Below, piece after piece: positions 27,748 through 37,233 of a stretch of 64,000 bases of DNA; position 1 is the first letter of the stretch; each line of letters begins with the position of its first letter. Made by a program: the position numbers and the translations under genes. Below the pieces are notes generated by a model. That model did not search any database and was not told where the DNA came from. It was given only the letters and a program-made list of their open reading frames with translations. The DNA is from Aerococcaceae bacterium DSM 111021 (lineage in GTDB: Bacteria > Bacillota > Bacilli > Lactobacillales > Aerococcaceae). The stretch is taken from NCBI GenBank assembly GCA_020112395.1, contig JACCEK010000003.1, positions 1-64,000 of the forward strand. The letters are read 5' to 3'.

Positions 27748-29925
27748 ATGGCAACAGTTATCGAAGCAACAGATTTAATTAAACAAATTAGTCAAGAAAC
27801 AAAAATTAAACCAAATCAAGTTCAATCTGTATTGAATTTACTTAACGAGGGGAATACGATTCCGTTTATTGCTCGTTACCGTAAAGAGGTTACAGGATCA
27901 TTGGATGAGGTGCAAATTCATGATATCGAGCAGAAATATACTTACGCTAAACAACTTGGTGAGCGTAAAGAAGAAGTCGTTCGATTAATCGCTGAACAAG
28001 AGAAGTTAACTGATGAGATCCAACGCAATGTTATGAAATCAACGACTCTACAACAAGTAGAAGATTTATACCGTCCTTTTAAACAACAGCGTCGTACTAA
28101 AGCGATGACTGCCAAAGAGAATGGGCTAGAGCCATTGGCGAAGTGGTTATTATCAACTCAAGCAACTGACTTAACACCAGAAGCAGAAGCTGAAAATTAT
28201 ATTAATGAAGAAGTCAAAACGGCTAAAGACGCCCTTTTAGGTGCGCATGAAATTCTAGCTCAAGACGTGTCCGATAACGCACAATACCGTGAATTTATCC
28301 GTAAATATACACGCTATAATGCGAAAATCGTAACATCTTTAAAAGACGAAACAATTGACGAAAACAAAGTATATCAACAATATTATGAATATAATGAGCC
28401 TTTAACATCATTGATGTCTCATCGTACTTTAGCGATTAACCGTGCGGAAAAAGAAGGCGTAATAAGCGTTAAGATTCAAACAGATGCAGAACCAGTCATT
28501 AATTATATGTCGAAACGCTTCATTCCAGAAGGACTGAATGACAGTAAGAAAGAGCTTGTTCAATTAGCAGTTGAAGATGCGTATAAACGTTTCATCGGAC
28601 CTTCGATTGAACGTGAGATGCGTAATGAAGCAAGTGAAGTTGCTGGACAACAAGCGATTAAAGTCTTTGGTGAAAACTTACGTAATCTATTGTTACAACC
28701 ACCTTTAAAAGGTCGTGTAGTAATGGGATTTGACCCAGCATACCGTACGGGTTGCAAGTTAGCGATTATCAATGAAACGGGTCGTGTACTTGACAAAGGT
28801 GTCATCTATCCTCACAAACCCGCTTCAGCTCAAAAGCGTCAAGCAGCAGCAGGGGAACTATTAGACTTTATTCGCAAATACGATATCGATATTATCGCGA
28901 TTGGTAATGGTACCGCAAGTCGTGAATCAGAGCAATTTGTCTCTGACATCATCAGCGAAAATAACTTGAAGACGCAATTTATCGTTATTAATGAAGCAGG
29001 GGCATCTGTATATAGTGCAAGCGCAATTGCACGTCAAGAGTTCCCGGACTTCGCAGTGGAAGAACGGAGTGCTGTATCCATTGCACGTCGACTTCAAGAT
29101 CCAATCGCTGAATTAATTAAGATAGATCCAAAATCAATGGGTGTGGGGCAATATCAACATGACGTGAGTCAGAAAGAGTTAACTCAACAATTAGACTTTG
29201 TTGTTAATATTACCGTCAACCAAGTTGGTGTGGACATTAACACAGCAAGTATCCAATTACTTGAACATGTATCTGGTCTAACAGCAGCAACTGCCAAGAA
29301 CGTGATTGCTTTACGTGATGAGCTAGGTCATTTCTCTAGTCGTGAACAGATTAAAGATGTGAAACGATTAGGGCCTAAGACTTATGAACAAGCCGTTGGT
29401 TTCATTCGTATATTAGGTGGCGAAAATCCATTAGACCAAACTAGTATTCACCCGGAAAGTTATAAGATTGCTTTAGATATATTAGACCAAGCTGGCGTGA
29501 ATGTGAATGATGTTGGAAGTGATGAAGCAATTGAAACACTGAAGACATTGAAAGCAAGCGACTTGGCGAGTCAGTACGACTTAGGAGTTGAGTCTATCTC
29601 AGACATCCTTGACGGTTTAATGCACCCAACAGCAGATGTTCGTGATGGTCAAGACGCGCCCGTACTACGCGCTGATGTATTATCGATGGAAGACTTGAGC
29701 GAAGGAATGCAACTACAAGGTGTCGTGCGTAACGTTGTCGACTTTGGAGCTTTCGTTGATATTGGTGTTAAACAAGACGGATTGATTCATATCTCAAAAC
29801 TATCGAAAAAATTCATCAAACATCCTTCAGATGCTGTATCAGTAGGAGATATAGTAGAGGTTGAAGTAATTTCAATCGAACGAGACAAAGGTCGAATTGG
29901 ATTGAAACGACTGTTTGATAAGTAA
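27748..29925 (+). CDS. tex: Tex-family RNA-binding transcription accessory protein
   Basis: Cytoplasmic nucleic-acid-binding protein of 725 residues with the Tex domain order: N-terminal helical HTH region, YqgF/RNase H-like domain (FDPAYRTGCKLAII, about 330 on), helix-hairpin-helix repeats (about 480-560) and a C-terminal S1 domain (about 645-720, GVVRNVVDFGAFVDIG). Length matches the family. It shares an operon with the upstream PPP phosphatase and ends at a strong terminator. Confidence 0.95.
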   Translation: MATVIEATDLIKQISQETKIKPNQVQSVLNLLNEGNTIPFIARYRKEVTGSLDEVQIHDIEQKYTYAKQLGERKEEVVRLIAEQEKLTDEIQRNVMKSTTLQQVEDLYRPFKQQRRTKAMTAKENGLEPLAKWLLSTQATDLTPEAEAENYINEEVKTAKDALLGAHEILAQDVSDNAQYREFIRKYTRYNAKIVTSLKDETIDENKVYQQYYEYNEPLTSLMSHRTLAINRAEKEGVISVKIQTDAEPVINYMSKRFIPEGLNDSKKELVQLAVEDAYKRFIGPSIEREMRNEASEVAGQQAIKVFGENLRNLLLQPPLKGRVVMGFDPAYRTGCKLAIINETGRVLDKGVIYPHKPASAQKRQAAAGELLDFIRKYDIDIIAIGNGTASRESEQFVSDIISENNLKTQFIVINEAGASVYSASAIARQEFPDFAVEERSAVSIARRLQDPIAELIKIDPKSMGVGQYQHDVSQKELTQQLDFVVNITVNQVGVDINTASIQLLEHVSGLTAATAKNVIALRDELGHFSSREQIKDVKRLGPKTYEQAVGFIRILGGENPLDQTSIHPESYKIALDILDQAGVNVNDVGSDEAIETLKTLKASDLASQYDLGVESISDILDGLMHPTADVRDGQDAPVLRADVLSMEDLSEGMQLQGVVRNVVDFGAFVDIGVKQDGLIHISKLSKKFIKHPSDAVSVGDIVEVEVISIERDKGRIGLKRLFDK

Positions 29926-29932
29926 TACGAAG

Positions 29933-29965
29933 AAACAGCACTAGAGATCCTAGTGCTGTTTTTAT
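29933..29965 (+). terminator. terminator of tex
   Basis: Stem AACAGCACTAG/CTAGTGCTGTT followed by TTTATTT. Confidence 0.93.
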
Positions 29966-30015
29966 TTGTGGTAATTTTAATAATGGTGGTAGGGATAATT
30001 GTAGAATTAAATTGG

Positions 30016-30097
30016 TCTTGCCTCTCATATGAAAACTCATATGCTTGTTAAGGGCCTCTTGCCTCTCATATGAAAACCCATACGCTTGTTATCGGCA
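30016..30097. repeat. 41-bp tandem repeat, two copies
   Basis: Two consecutive copies of a unit beginning TCTTGCCTCTCATATGAAAA; starts at 30016 and 30057, three to five differences per copy. Each unit contains CATATG ... CATATG or CATATG ... CATACG, able to pair. The copies lie in the tex/tRNA-Leu spacer. The period equals that of the unrelated repeat at 40820-40990. Confidence 0.85.
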
Positions 30098-30181
30098 TCT
30101 CGCGACTTATCGATACCTCATTTGGCGTGAATTTAACTAGCATACCCCAAATCTGCGCGTGCATGATTAGGCAATTAAATC

Positions 30182-30213
30182 AAAAAAAGACTCAATCTTG
30201 TTAGGATTGAGCC
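30182..30213 (-). terminator. terminator of tRNA-Leu(GAG)
   Basis: Read on the minus strand: stem CTCAATC/GATTGAG followed by seven T. Confidence 0.88.
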
Positions 30214-30227
30214 TGTATTAATTATGA

Positions 30228-30310
30228 TGCGATCGATGGGATTTGAACCCACACATCCATAAGGACACTAGCCCCTCAAGCTAGCGCGTCTGCCATTCCG
30301 CCACGATCGC
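30228..30310 (-). tRNA. tRNA-Leu(GAG)
   Basis: Class II tRNA, 83 nt. Acceptor GCGATCG/CGATCGC with discriminator A, anticodon GAG in loop TTGAGGG closed by CTAGC/GCTAG, long variable arm, T-arm GGGTTCAAATCCC. No encoded CCA. It is a solitary gene with its own terminator. Confidence 0.95.
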
Positions 30311-30398
30311 AAATTCGAATGAATCGAACAAAGATTATAATAGCATATGTTGAGAGAGTTTTCAATCATATGAAAGTGTGGTAATCTCAAAGTTATTC

Positions 30399-30428
30399 AA
30401 CCATTCTTAAGGAGTGGTTGTTTTTTTG
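30399..30428 (+). terminator. orphan intrinsic terminator upstream of uidA
   Basis: Stem CAACCATTC/GAGTGGTTG followed by seven T, on the plus strand, between the divergent tRNA-Leu and beta-glucuronidase genes. No coding gene ends here on this strand. It may end a short RNA starting after 30310, or shield uidA from upstream reading. Confidence 0.75.
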
Positions 30429-30507
30429 TTAGAGGCAATTAATTGTTATACAGTTCCTATCTGTTATAATTTATTCATAAACAACACATTCAGAAAGGAT
30501 GAATCAA

Positions 30508-32310
30508 ATGCAAAACTCACTATTATATCCAATTAATAATGTAACGCGTCGAAAGGAAAGTTTAGACGGTTTATGGCAATTTAAATTTGATCCGGAAGAT
30601 GAAGGGGAGATTCAGGGGTGGAAAGACGGCTTAAAAGAAAGCATCGATATGCCTGTCCCATCAAGTTTCAATGATTTTTTTACAGATAAAAAGTCACGCG
30701 ATTACACAGGAACTTTTTGGTATGAGACAGAATTCTATGCTAAAGCTGAAGAAGACTCTGACATGATCCTTCGATTTGGTAGTGCGACTCATCATGCAGA
30801 AGTCTACGTTAACGGAGTGAATGTTGGGGAACATCGTGGTGGCTTCCTTCCATTTGAATTAAATATTAATGGAGCAGTGAAGCTGAACGCCAAAAATATA
30901 TTAGTTGTTAAGATGAATAATATTCTCTCTCGCACATCTTTACCAGCAGGAATTACGGATACATTAGCGAGTGGGCGAATGATTACAAAGCCGTTTTTTG
31001 ATTTCTTTAACTATGCTGGGATTCAAAGAAGCGTTCATTTAATGACTGTGCCAAAGAATCGGATTTTAGACTTTGATTTGACTTATAAGTTGAGTGACAA
31101 TCAAGCAGAGGTTAACTATAAAGTAAAGACGGTTAATGATGCGAATGAGACAATACGCCTTGAATTATATGATGAAGATAAGCAATTGGTGGCAGAAGCA
31201 TCAGGTAGTCAAGGTGCTTTAACGGTTGATAATCCAACTCTGTGGAAAGTATTAGACAGCTATTTATACCGACTTGTGATTCGAATTCAAGAAGGCGACT
31301 CAATCATAGATGAATATGAGCAAGAAATTGGAATTAGAACAGTTGAGATTGACGGAATTAATATCTTAATAAACGGTCAACCAGTCTATCTGAAAGGATA
31401 CGGTAAGCATGAAGATGCAGATATTATTGGACGTGGATTTAGTTACGCTATGAATAAACGCGATTTCGAGTTAATGAAATGGTCTGGTGCAAACTCATTC
31501 AGAACAGCTCACTATCCTTATGCTGAAGAAGTCTATCAGATGGCTGACCGCGAAGGCTTCTTAGTAATCGATGAAGTTGCTGCGGTAGGATTCTTAGAAA
31601 GTATTGTAAACTTTTTAGCTGCATCGCAAGGGACTGATGTCGATTTCTTTGAGTCGCATCCTAACTTAGATGAACTACAGCGTCATCATATTGAAGATAT
31701 TCATGATTTAATCTTACGAGATAAAAATCATCCAAGTGTGATTGCATGGAGTTTATTGAACGAGCCAAGTACAACGACTGATACTGCTAATGAGTATTTC
31801 GGTCCATTATTTGCAGCTGCGCATGAATATGACCCAGAACAACGTCCACGTACTTTTGCCTTAGTGATGTTCTCAACACCAGATACTTGCAAATGCTATC
31901 ACCATGCGGATTTCATTAGTATGAACCGTTACTATGGTTGGTATGTTAAAGGCGGTTCTGAGTTTGAAGATGCTGAAGTGTTATTCCGTCAAGAAATGGA
32001 TGCCTGGGTAGAATTAGATTTAAACAAGCCATTTGTCTTTACTGAATACGGTACAGATAATTATATTGGTGAGTCAAAACTTCCATCTGTTATGTGGGCA
32101 GAGCAATATGAAGACGAGTATCTAGATATGTATCACCGAGTTTTTGATGATTACGATATGATTCAAGGTGAACAAATTTGGAACTTTGCTGATTTTCAAA
32201 CAGTTGAAGGGCTGATGCGAGTAAATGGTAACAAAAAAGGAATCTTTACTCGCCAACGTCAACCAAAACGTGTTGCATATAAATTGAAAGAACGCTGGGA
32301 AAGAATTTAA
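30508..32310 (+). CDS. uidA: beta-glucuronidase (GH2)
   Basis: Cytoplasmic glycosidase of 600 residues that removes glucuronic acid from beta-glucuronides. GH2 order: sugar-binding N-terminal domain (1-180), Ig-like domain, TIM barrel from about 280. Acid/base E419 in NEPST, nucleophile E513 in TEYGTD. The N-x-K motif for the glucuronate carboxylate (N575, K577, in NGNKKGIFTR) separates true glucuronidases from beta-galactosidases. ATG at 30508 is preferred because GAAAGG directly abuts the upstream in-frame ATG at 30499. No transporter or regulator gene adjoins it, so its inducer and uptake system are elsewhere. Confidence 0.95.
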   Translation: MQNSLLYPINNVTRRKESLDGLWQFKFDPEDEGEIQGWKDGLKESIDMPVPSSFNDFFTDKKSRDYTGTFWYETEFYAKAEEDSDMILRFGSATHHAEVYVNGVNVGEHRGGFLPFELNINGAVKLNAKNILVVKMNNILSRTSLPAGITDTLASGRMITKPFFDFFNYAGIQRSVHLMTVPKNRILDFDLTYKLSDNQAEVNYKVKTVNDANETIRLELYDEDKQLVAEASGSQGALTVDNPTLWKVLDSYLYRLVIRIQEGDSIIDEYEQEIGIRTVEIDGINILINGQPVYLKGYGKHEDADIIGRGFSYAMNKRDFELMKWSGANSFRTAHYPYAEEVYQMADREGFLVIDEVAAVGFLESIVNFLAASQGTDVDFFESHPNLDELQRHHIEDIHDLILRDKNHPSVIAWSLLNEPSTTTDTANEYFGPLFAAAHEYDPEQRPRTFALVMFSTPDTCKCYHHADFISMNRYYGWYVKGGSEFEDAEVLFRQEMDAWVELDLNKPFVFTEYGTDNYIGESKLPSVMWAEQYEDEYLDMYHRVFDDYDMIQGEQIWNFADFQTVEGLMRVNGNKKGIFTRQRQPKRVAYKLKERWERI

Positions 32311-32322
32311 GTAGTTTTAACC

Positions 32323-32356
32323 TAACGGCATCCTATCTATTTGGATGCCGTTATTT
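32323..32356 (+). terminator. terminator of uidA
   Basis: Perfect 11-bp stem TAACGGCATCC/GGATGCCGTTA; short T-run after it. Confidence 0.85.
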
Positions 32357-32481
32357 GAATTTATGAATTTTATGTTATAAATCTGTGTAGAATATTCACT
32401 AAGATTGAAATGTAAGCGTTTTAGTTATATGATTAGTATGTAGAGAAGAACAAGGATTTATAATTGAAAGGGGTGGGAAAG

Positions 32482-33243
32482 ATGAGAAAAGCAAAATTAT
32501 TAATGGTTCCACTAGCAATGTTGACACTTGCTGGTGCAATGAACACAAGTATTGGAACCGTTATGGCACAGGCAGACGAAGATTACAGCACAGGAACCGT
32601 TATTACTCATACGGTGAGACCAGGTGAATATCTAAATAAGATTGCGAACGACTACGGTGTGACGGCTAATGAATTAAGACTATGGAACCACTTAACAAGT
32701 GACCTCTTACAAATTGGTCAACAGTTGAAGATTATACCTTATACTGAAACACCACCTCCATCAGGAACAGTTCATACAGTCAAAGCTGGGGATACATTAT
32801 GGCGAATCGCTAGTATTTACGGTGTAACAGTGAATCAATTGAAACAGTGGAACAATTTAACTTCTGATTTCCTATACATCGGAATGCAACTTCACGTAAC
32901 AGTTCAAGATACGACACCACCACCATCTAACGGTATAACATATACAGTAAGATCTGGTGATACACTATGGAGTATCGCGAATCGTTATGGCGTTTCAGTG
33001 AATCAATTGAAAGATTGGAACAATTTGACAAGTGACTTCTTATCAATTGGCATGCAATTAAACATTAGAGGTGGAGATAACCCGCCACCATCACAAGGAA
33101 CAGTTCACCATGTTCAACCAGGTGATACATTATGGAATATCGCTTACCGATATGGTCGATCAGTAAATCAATTAAAGGCATGGAACAATTTAACATCTGA
33201 TTACATCTATATCGGCACATACTTAAGAGTCTCACAACCATAA
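32482..33243 (+). CDS. secreted protein with four LysM domains
   Basis: Secreted protein of 253 residues. ATG at 32482 follows AAAGGGGTGGG; the in-frame TTG at 32464 lies upstream of that signal. Signal peptide with cleavage at AQA-D. Four LysM repeats of about 43 residues follow, each starting T/HVxxGD/EYL or TLW and ending with IG..L, separated by TPPPS-type linkers. There is no catalytic domain, so it binds peptidoglycan without cutting it by itself; it may scaffold or shield the wall. Confidence 0.88.
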   Translation: MRKAKLLMVPLAMLTLAGAMNTSIGTVMAQADEDYSTGTVITHTVRPGEYLNKIANDYGVTANELRLWNHLTSDLLQIGQQLKIIPYTETPPPSGTVHTVKAGDTLWRIASIYGVTVNQLKQWNNLTSDFLYIGMQLHVTVQDTTPPPSNGITYTVRSGDTLWSIANRYGVSVNQLKDWNNLTSDFLSIGMQLNIRGGDNPPPSQGTVHHVQPGDTLWNIAYRYGRSVNQLKAWNNLTSDYIYIGTYLRVSQP

Positions 33244-33257
33244 TAAAATTCTAACAG

Positions 33258-33288
33258 CGTCAAATACATGTGTATTTGACGTTTTTTT
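33258..33288 (+). terminator. terminator of the LysM gene
   Basis: Perfect 11-bp stem CGTCAAATACA/TGTATTTGACG with a TG loop and a run of T. Confidence 0.92.
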
Positions 33289-33315
33289 ATTCAATTATTC
33301 CCATACCCTAAACAT

Positions 33316-33350
33316 GAAACCAGCACCGACAATTTGTCAGTGCTGGTTTC
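33316..33350 (-). terminator. hairpin at the end of the DUF6320/acyltransferase/esterase cluster
   Basis: A 15-bp stem GAAACCAGCACCGAC/GTCAGTGCTGGTTTC just after the last gene of the minus-strand cluster. The T-run is weak, so termination may be inefficient. Confidence 0.6.
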
Positions 33351-33356
33351 AAACAA

Positions 33357-34022
33357 CTAAATAAACGTCCGCTTTTTAATCTCACGCCAGATAACTGAAC
33401 CTTTCGTCACTAGCATAATAATCAACATAATTAATCCAAGTCCAAAGGAGATCAGTGAAGGAAGATTATATTGAATCCAACCTAATAATAGAAACACAAT
33501 AGGGATTAAACTCAATATTTCTGCCGCAACCCAATATAGAACATAATCACCCGGCTTCATACGGGTTAACCTTGAGGTAATTGACATACTAATTAAGGTA
33601 GAACTACAAATAATTGGGACCGCATAAGTCAAAGACCAGCCCGACCAGCCAATAGTGTAGTCTAAGTAAATACACATCAAAGATAAGATAACCAACAGAT
33701 AAAGCAAACTTTTAGCTATATTGCGACGCTTACGAAGTAAAGTTAAAACGGCTAGCCACATCGTAATGATGCCAAAAATGGCACCTTGAAACCACTGAAT
33801 CCGACCTTGATAAAGCAATCCAAGACCTAAAATAACAGCAACCACGACAAAAGACAGTATGATTAGAAACTGAGTAATATACTTACGATTGAATTGAAGG
33901 GGAACATCTGGCATTGAACTTGATGTAATTGGTATATCTGTATCAAGAGGCGTATCGCAAAGTGGACATTTGTCCCAATCGCCTTTAACTTGAACGTGAC
34001 ACTCTGGACATTTACGCATCAT
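33357..34022 (-). CDS. zinc-ribbon membrane protein (DUF6320-like)
   Basis: Protein of 221 residues. An N-terminal four-cysteine zinc ribbon (C5, C8, C19, C22) is followed by a linker and about six membrane helices. It resembles the DUF6320 family, whose members occur next to condensation-type acyltransferases. Its start overlaps the end of the acyltransferase gene by 11 bp. Function unknown; membrane scaffold or partner of the two enzymes is a guess. Confidence 0.72.
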   Translation of the reverse strand: MMRKCPECHVQVKGDWDKCPLCDTPLDTDIPITSSSMPDVPLQFNRKYITQFLIILSFVVVAVILGLGLLYQGRIQWFQGAIFGIITMWLAVLTLLRKRRNIAKSLLYLLVILSLMCIYLDYTIGWSGWSLTYAVPIICSSTLISMSITSRLTRMKPGDYVLYWVAAEILSLIPIVFLLLGWIQYNLPSLISFGLGLIMLIIMLVTKGSVIWREIKKRTFI

Positions 34023-35403
34023 GATGACCTCCTAATTCTTCCTTAGTGACTTTATTAACAGTCATAGTCACGGGAATACCTTGGTCATTCAAGTGTCTAA
34101 CATAATGGCGATAGATGTCCATCTCAATAAAAGGAGACGTAAACGACATCGTGAGTATATCATTATGACTAATAGCACAAAATTGAGGGCGCACCGCAAT
34201 AGTATGAAAGTATACTTGATGAATCATCGGATCAACCAAATCAGGAAAACTAACTAACCCGAGATTGGATATCGCGAACGTGAGTTTTCGATTATTTAAG
34301 AAATTAACAAATTTTAAACCTAAATCTTTGATGGGTCGTAAAATAATTCGACTGATAGGGTGATACTCATAATGAATCAGCTGGCTTAGCCAACCTTCAA
34401 GTCTATCCTTTTCTAATTGGGGATCGAGTTGAGCCTTTAATTCTTCACAAATCGCTTCTAAAGAATTATCCCCATTCTCTTTGTAAGTATATTCTAACCG
34501 TGTCACCGCAAAGAAATTACGCGCGGACGTTGAAGGAAAGAATTGGCGTAAATTAACGGGTACGGATACAGCCATTGTCTCATTCCCTTGAAAATCCGTA
34601 GCCGCTTTACGAATAGATTCCATAAAGACAGCTGTAAGGTAAATAGTCAAAGAGACGTTCATTGATTTAGACTTCTTTAAAATGTCTTTAACTGGCATAT
34701 CTAATTCGATAATTCGAGGGCGATAATCTGACGTATACGTTCCTTTATATCGGTAGACCTTGCTACTAGGTTTTATATCTCGTTCAACGGCTGGAAACAA
34801 GAAGTTCTTAGCTTTCGCACCAACCATTGTGACCCCACGTAGAGCAGATTGAGCGGCTTTCGAGAAGTTAAGTTGGTCTTTCCGTCTAAAGTGCCGTTCA
34901 AAACTGTCTTCGCTCGATTGGTCATGTATATAAGTTGAGACATCTACATCCTCATCCTTTAATTCAGGATGCTTCAAACTAATATATTCAGTTAATAAGT
35001 CTTGAAAGAACCACATTGCGCCTGTTCCATCGGATAATACATGGAATACTTCCAGGCTAACCCGCTTCTTCCAATACATTACACGAAACAATAAATTCCT
35101 GCGATCGAAGAAATATAAAGGACGACACGGCGTATTAGTATCCGCCTCAACTTTAGGCTTTAAGTCACTTTCTTCTAAGTAATACCAGAAGAAGCCACGA
35201 CGCAACACACTGTGATAAAGTAAATTCTCTTCAAATACTTTATTTAAGGCTTGTTGCAATAAGTCAGGATCGACTGTATCTGTTACTTCAGCACTAATTC
35301 TGAATACTTTGCTGTCGCGGTTAGACATCGCCGCTAGAAATATATTGGAAGCATTGTCTAAGCGAACCCATTTTTTTCGTTGATTAACGTTCTGATTCTC
35401 CAC
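34012..35403 (-). CDS. condensation/alcohol-acetyltransferase-like acyltransferase
   Basis: Protein of about 463 residues with the HxxxDG catalytic motif (HVLSDG, H124-G129 in the longest frame), the mark of the CoA- or carrier-dependent acyltransferase superfamily (chloramphenicol acetyltransferase, condensation domains, wax synthases). The longest frame starts with GTG at 35412, but GAGAGGAA directly abuts that codon; a second GTG nine bases downstream (35403) has better spacing and is given here. It overlaps both neighbours. The acyl donor and acceptor are unknown; an alcohol or lipid hydroxyl is a reasonable guess. Confidence 0.72.
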   Translation of the reverse strand: MENQNVNQRKKWVRLDNASNIFLAAMSNRDSKVFRISAEVTDTVDPDLLQQALNKVFEENLLYHSVLRRGFFWYYLEESDLKPKVEADTNTPCRPLYFFDRRNLLFRVMYWKKRVSLEVFHVLSDGTGAMWFFQDLLTEYISLKHPELKDEDVDVSTYIHDQSSEDSFERHFRRKDQLNFSKAAQSALRGVTMVGAKAKNFLFPAVERDIKPSSKVYRYKGTYTSDYRPRIIELDMPVKDILKKSKSMNVSLTIYLTAVFMESIRKAATDFQGNETMAVSVPVNLRQFFPSTSARNFFAVTRLEYTYKENGDNSLEAICEELKAQLDPQLEKDRLEGWLSQLIHYEYHPISRIILRPIKDLGLKFVNFLNNRKLTFAISNLGLVSFPDLVDPMIHQVYFHTIAVRPQFCAISHNDILTMSFTSPFIEMDIYRHYVRHLNDQGIPVTMTVNKVTKEELGGHHDA

Positions 35404-36343
35404 GTATGTCACTTCCTCTCAAGCGATTCTCTAGATAATCTTTGATTAATAAGTACGTTGTATCAATAATATCTTCATTCAATGGAGCGAAAAGAAAGTT
35501 GTGCACAGTATCTTTAGCCCGCATAATATCTACCTTGTTGCCTGCTTCAAGTAGCATATACCCATAGACTTCACCTTCATCACGTAAAGGATCAAACTCA
35601 GAAGATATAATTAATGTGTCAGGTTGATTTGAGAAATCCTCGGCCATTAACGGGGCGATGTATTTGGCTTGTCTCTCATCTATATTGGGTTCATACATCT
35701 CCATATATTCCTGCATCTTCTTAGCAGTCAGCCCGTAGTCATATCCATTCTCCTCAACACTATCAAAAGGTGATTCATCATCATGACGCCAATACGTGAC
35801 AGGGTTAATCAATATTTGTTTATAAGGTAATGGCTTGCCTTCGTTGCGTAGGCGCAAAGAAACAGCAGCAGCTAGATTACCACCGGCTGAATTCCCAACG
35901 ATAATAATATTTCGGGCACCCTTAATACCAGTTAAATCAGGGCGTGATAATAATAGCTGAGCTACATGATAACAATCATCAAACCCAGCAGGGTAGGGAT
36001 GCTCAGGTGCTTTTAAGTAATCAACCGATAACACAATGCGCCCCGTCTCATCTGCCATCCGGCGACAGTCCTTAGTATACGTATCAATATTACCTAAGAC
36101 CCATCCACCGCCGTGGAAAAACAATAACAAATCATTGCTCGTTTGTTTCTTAGGACGGAAGATTCGAATTGGGATCTCATGCGACTGGTCTGCGGAATAG
36201 ATCTTACGGTCTAAGTAATGGAATCGTGTCTTAGAAGGCGAGACAAATACTTTCTGTAGTTGACGCACAAATATGTAAGAATCCTGCATATTAATAGAAG
36301 GAGACGATAATAATTTTAAGGCAAAGCGTTTAAGTGTATTCAT
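35384..36343 (-). CDS. alpha/beta-hydrolase, hormone-sensitive-lipase family esterase
   Basis: Esterase of 319 residues. Oxyanion-hole motif HGGGW, nucleophile elbow GNSAGG, then an aspartate in DPLRDEG and the histidine in VHNFLF complete the triad. No signal peptide, so it is cytoplasmic or peripherally attached. GAGGA lies before the ATG. First gene of a three-gene overlapping unit with the acyltransferase and the DUF6320 protein; making and breaking the same ester bond is a plausible joint role (inference). Confidence 0.85.
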   Translation of the reverse strand: MNTLKRFALKLLSSPSINMQDSYIFVRQLQKVFVSPSKTRFHYLDRKIYSADQSHEIPIRIFRPKKQTSNDLLLFFHGGGWVLGNIDTYTKDCRRMADETGRIVLSVDYLKAPEHPYPAGFDDCYHVAQLLLSRPDLTGIKGARNIIIVGNSAGGNLAAAVSLRLRNEGKPLPYKQILINPVTYWRHDDESPFDSVEENGYDYGLTAKKMQEYMEMYEPNIDERQAKYIAPLMAEDFSNQPDTLIISSEFDPLRDEGEVYGYMLLEAGNKVDIMRAKDTVHNFLFAPLNEDIIDTTYLLIKDYLENRLRGSDIRGESER

Positions 36344-36919
36344 AATAATTCCTCATACTATATAGTTTTCTTAAGTGTGTCGTATATCGAGGAAAGTGTC
36401 AAGTTGTAAGTGAGAAAGAAAAGAGAGATAGAACGTATTAAAAATATGAATTAAATAGACGGAGATAGCCTGAAAGTTTTATTCGTAATATAGAATAGCT
36501 TAAGTTGGTAGGATGAGTTCGCTGATTCTATCAATATTTTTTGAAAATTACTGATTGATAATATAATATGGACAAAAATTAAAAATTTGTAATCAGCAAT
36601 GTTAATATTATTTGCATCGTTACACTACATTGGTGTAGACCTCATAAAACATATAAAAACTGAAGGCAAACAACTGAACAACACTACTTAGAGGTTTATG
36701 AAACTTAAAAGAGATAAGTGGCATCTTTATTAGTAGATTAAAAAATGAGATGTTAGTTTTTAAACTTTGTTGTGTATTGATTATGCAAAAATAAAATTGA
36801 ATGAGGCATGGCTTAGTGATGTGTTTTCGATAACATTGAAAACTAGTCATATTCAACCCGTCTCACTTCTATCTCCAACTTTATGCTGTTAGTATAATAG
36901 TACAAAGGAGGAGTAAATT
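36344..36919. other. A/T-rich intergenic region
   Basis: About 575 bp between divergent genes. Only a weak 78-codon minus-strand frame (36620-36856) without ribosome-binding site or recognisable domain occurs. A TATAAT box at 36893-36898 is the likely promoter of the next small gene. Nothing else identifiable was seen. Confidence 0.6.
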
Positions 36920-37153
36920 ATGGTAAGAAAAGTAATTGAAAATCAAAACGAGAAGGCAATCGAGACGTTGGCACGTATTTCTGTGAAGGACGACTTAGCA
37001 GAGTTCAAAAGTGCATTCAAAGAGAAGTATCAAAGTGACTGGGATACAATTATAGAGACTTTGAGAAGTGAAGAGCATGAAGATGGCTTAACAGCTTCAG
37101 AACACTTCTTAGAAGAATTGTTCAAAGAGAACCGTCGACAAATTGATGGATAG
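36920..37153 (+). CDS. small acidic conserved-type protein, function unknown
   Basis: A 77-residue charged, helical, cytoplasmic protein without cysteines. It has a strong AAAGGAGGAG before the ATG, a TATAAT box upstream (36893-36898) and its own terminator, which together support a real gene. No family is recognised; the pattern of helices with many Glu and Lys could suit a small regulatory or binding protein. Confidence 0.72.
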   Translation: MVRKVIENQNEKAIETLARISVKDDLAEFKSAFKEKYQSDWDTIIETLRSEEHEDGLTASEHFLEELFKENRRQIDG

Positions 37154-37162
37154 TAATTGAAT

Positions 37163-37195
37163 GAAAAAACTCCACATTGAATTGGGAGTTTTTTT
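37163..37195 (+). terminator. terminator of the small gene, possibly bidirectional
   Basis: Stem AAAAACTCC/GGGAGTTTTT flanked by A-run and T-run, between convergent genes. Confidence 0.82.
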
Positions 37196-37233
37196 CATAT
37201 TTTTTTATAACTAGATAATACATAATTTATAAA

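Noticed and set aside
36620-36856. 78-codon minus-strand reading frame
   Set aside because: A/T-rich, no ribosome-binding site, no recognisable domain; treated as chance.
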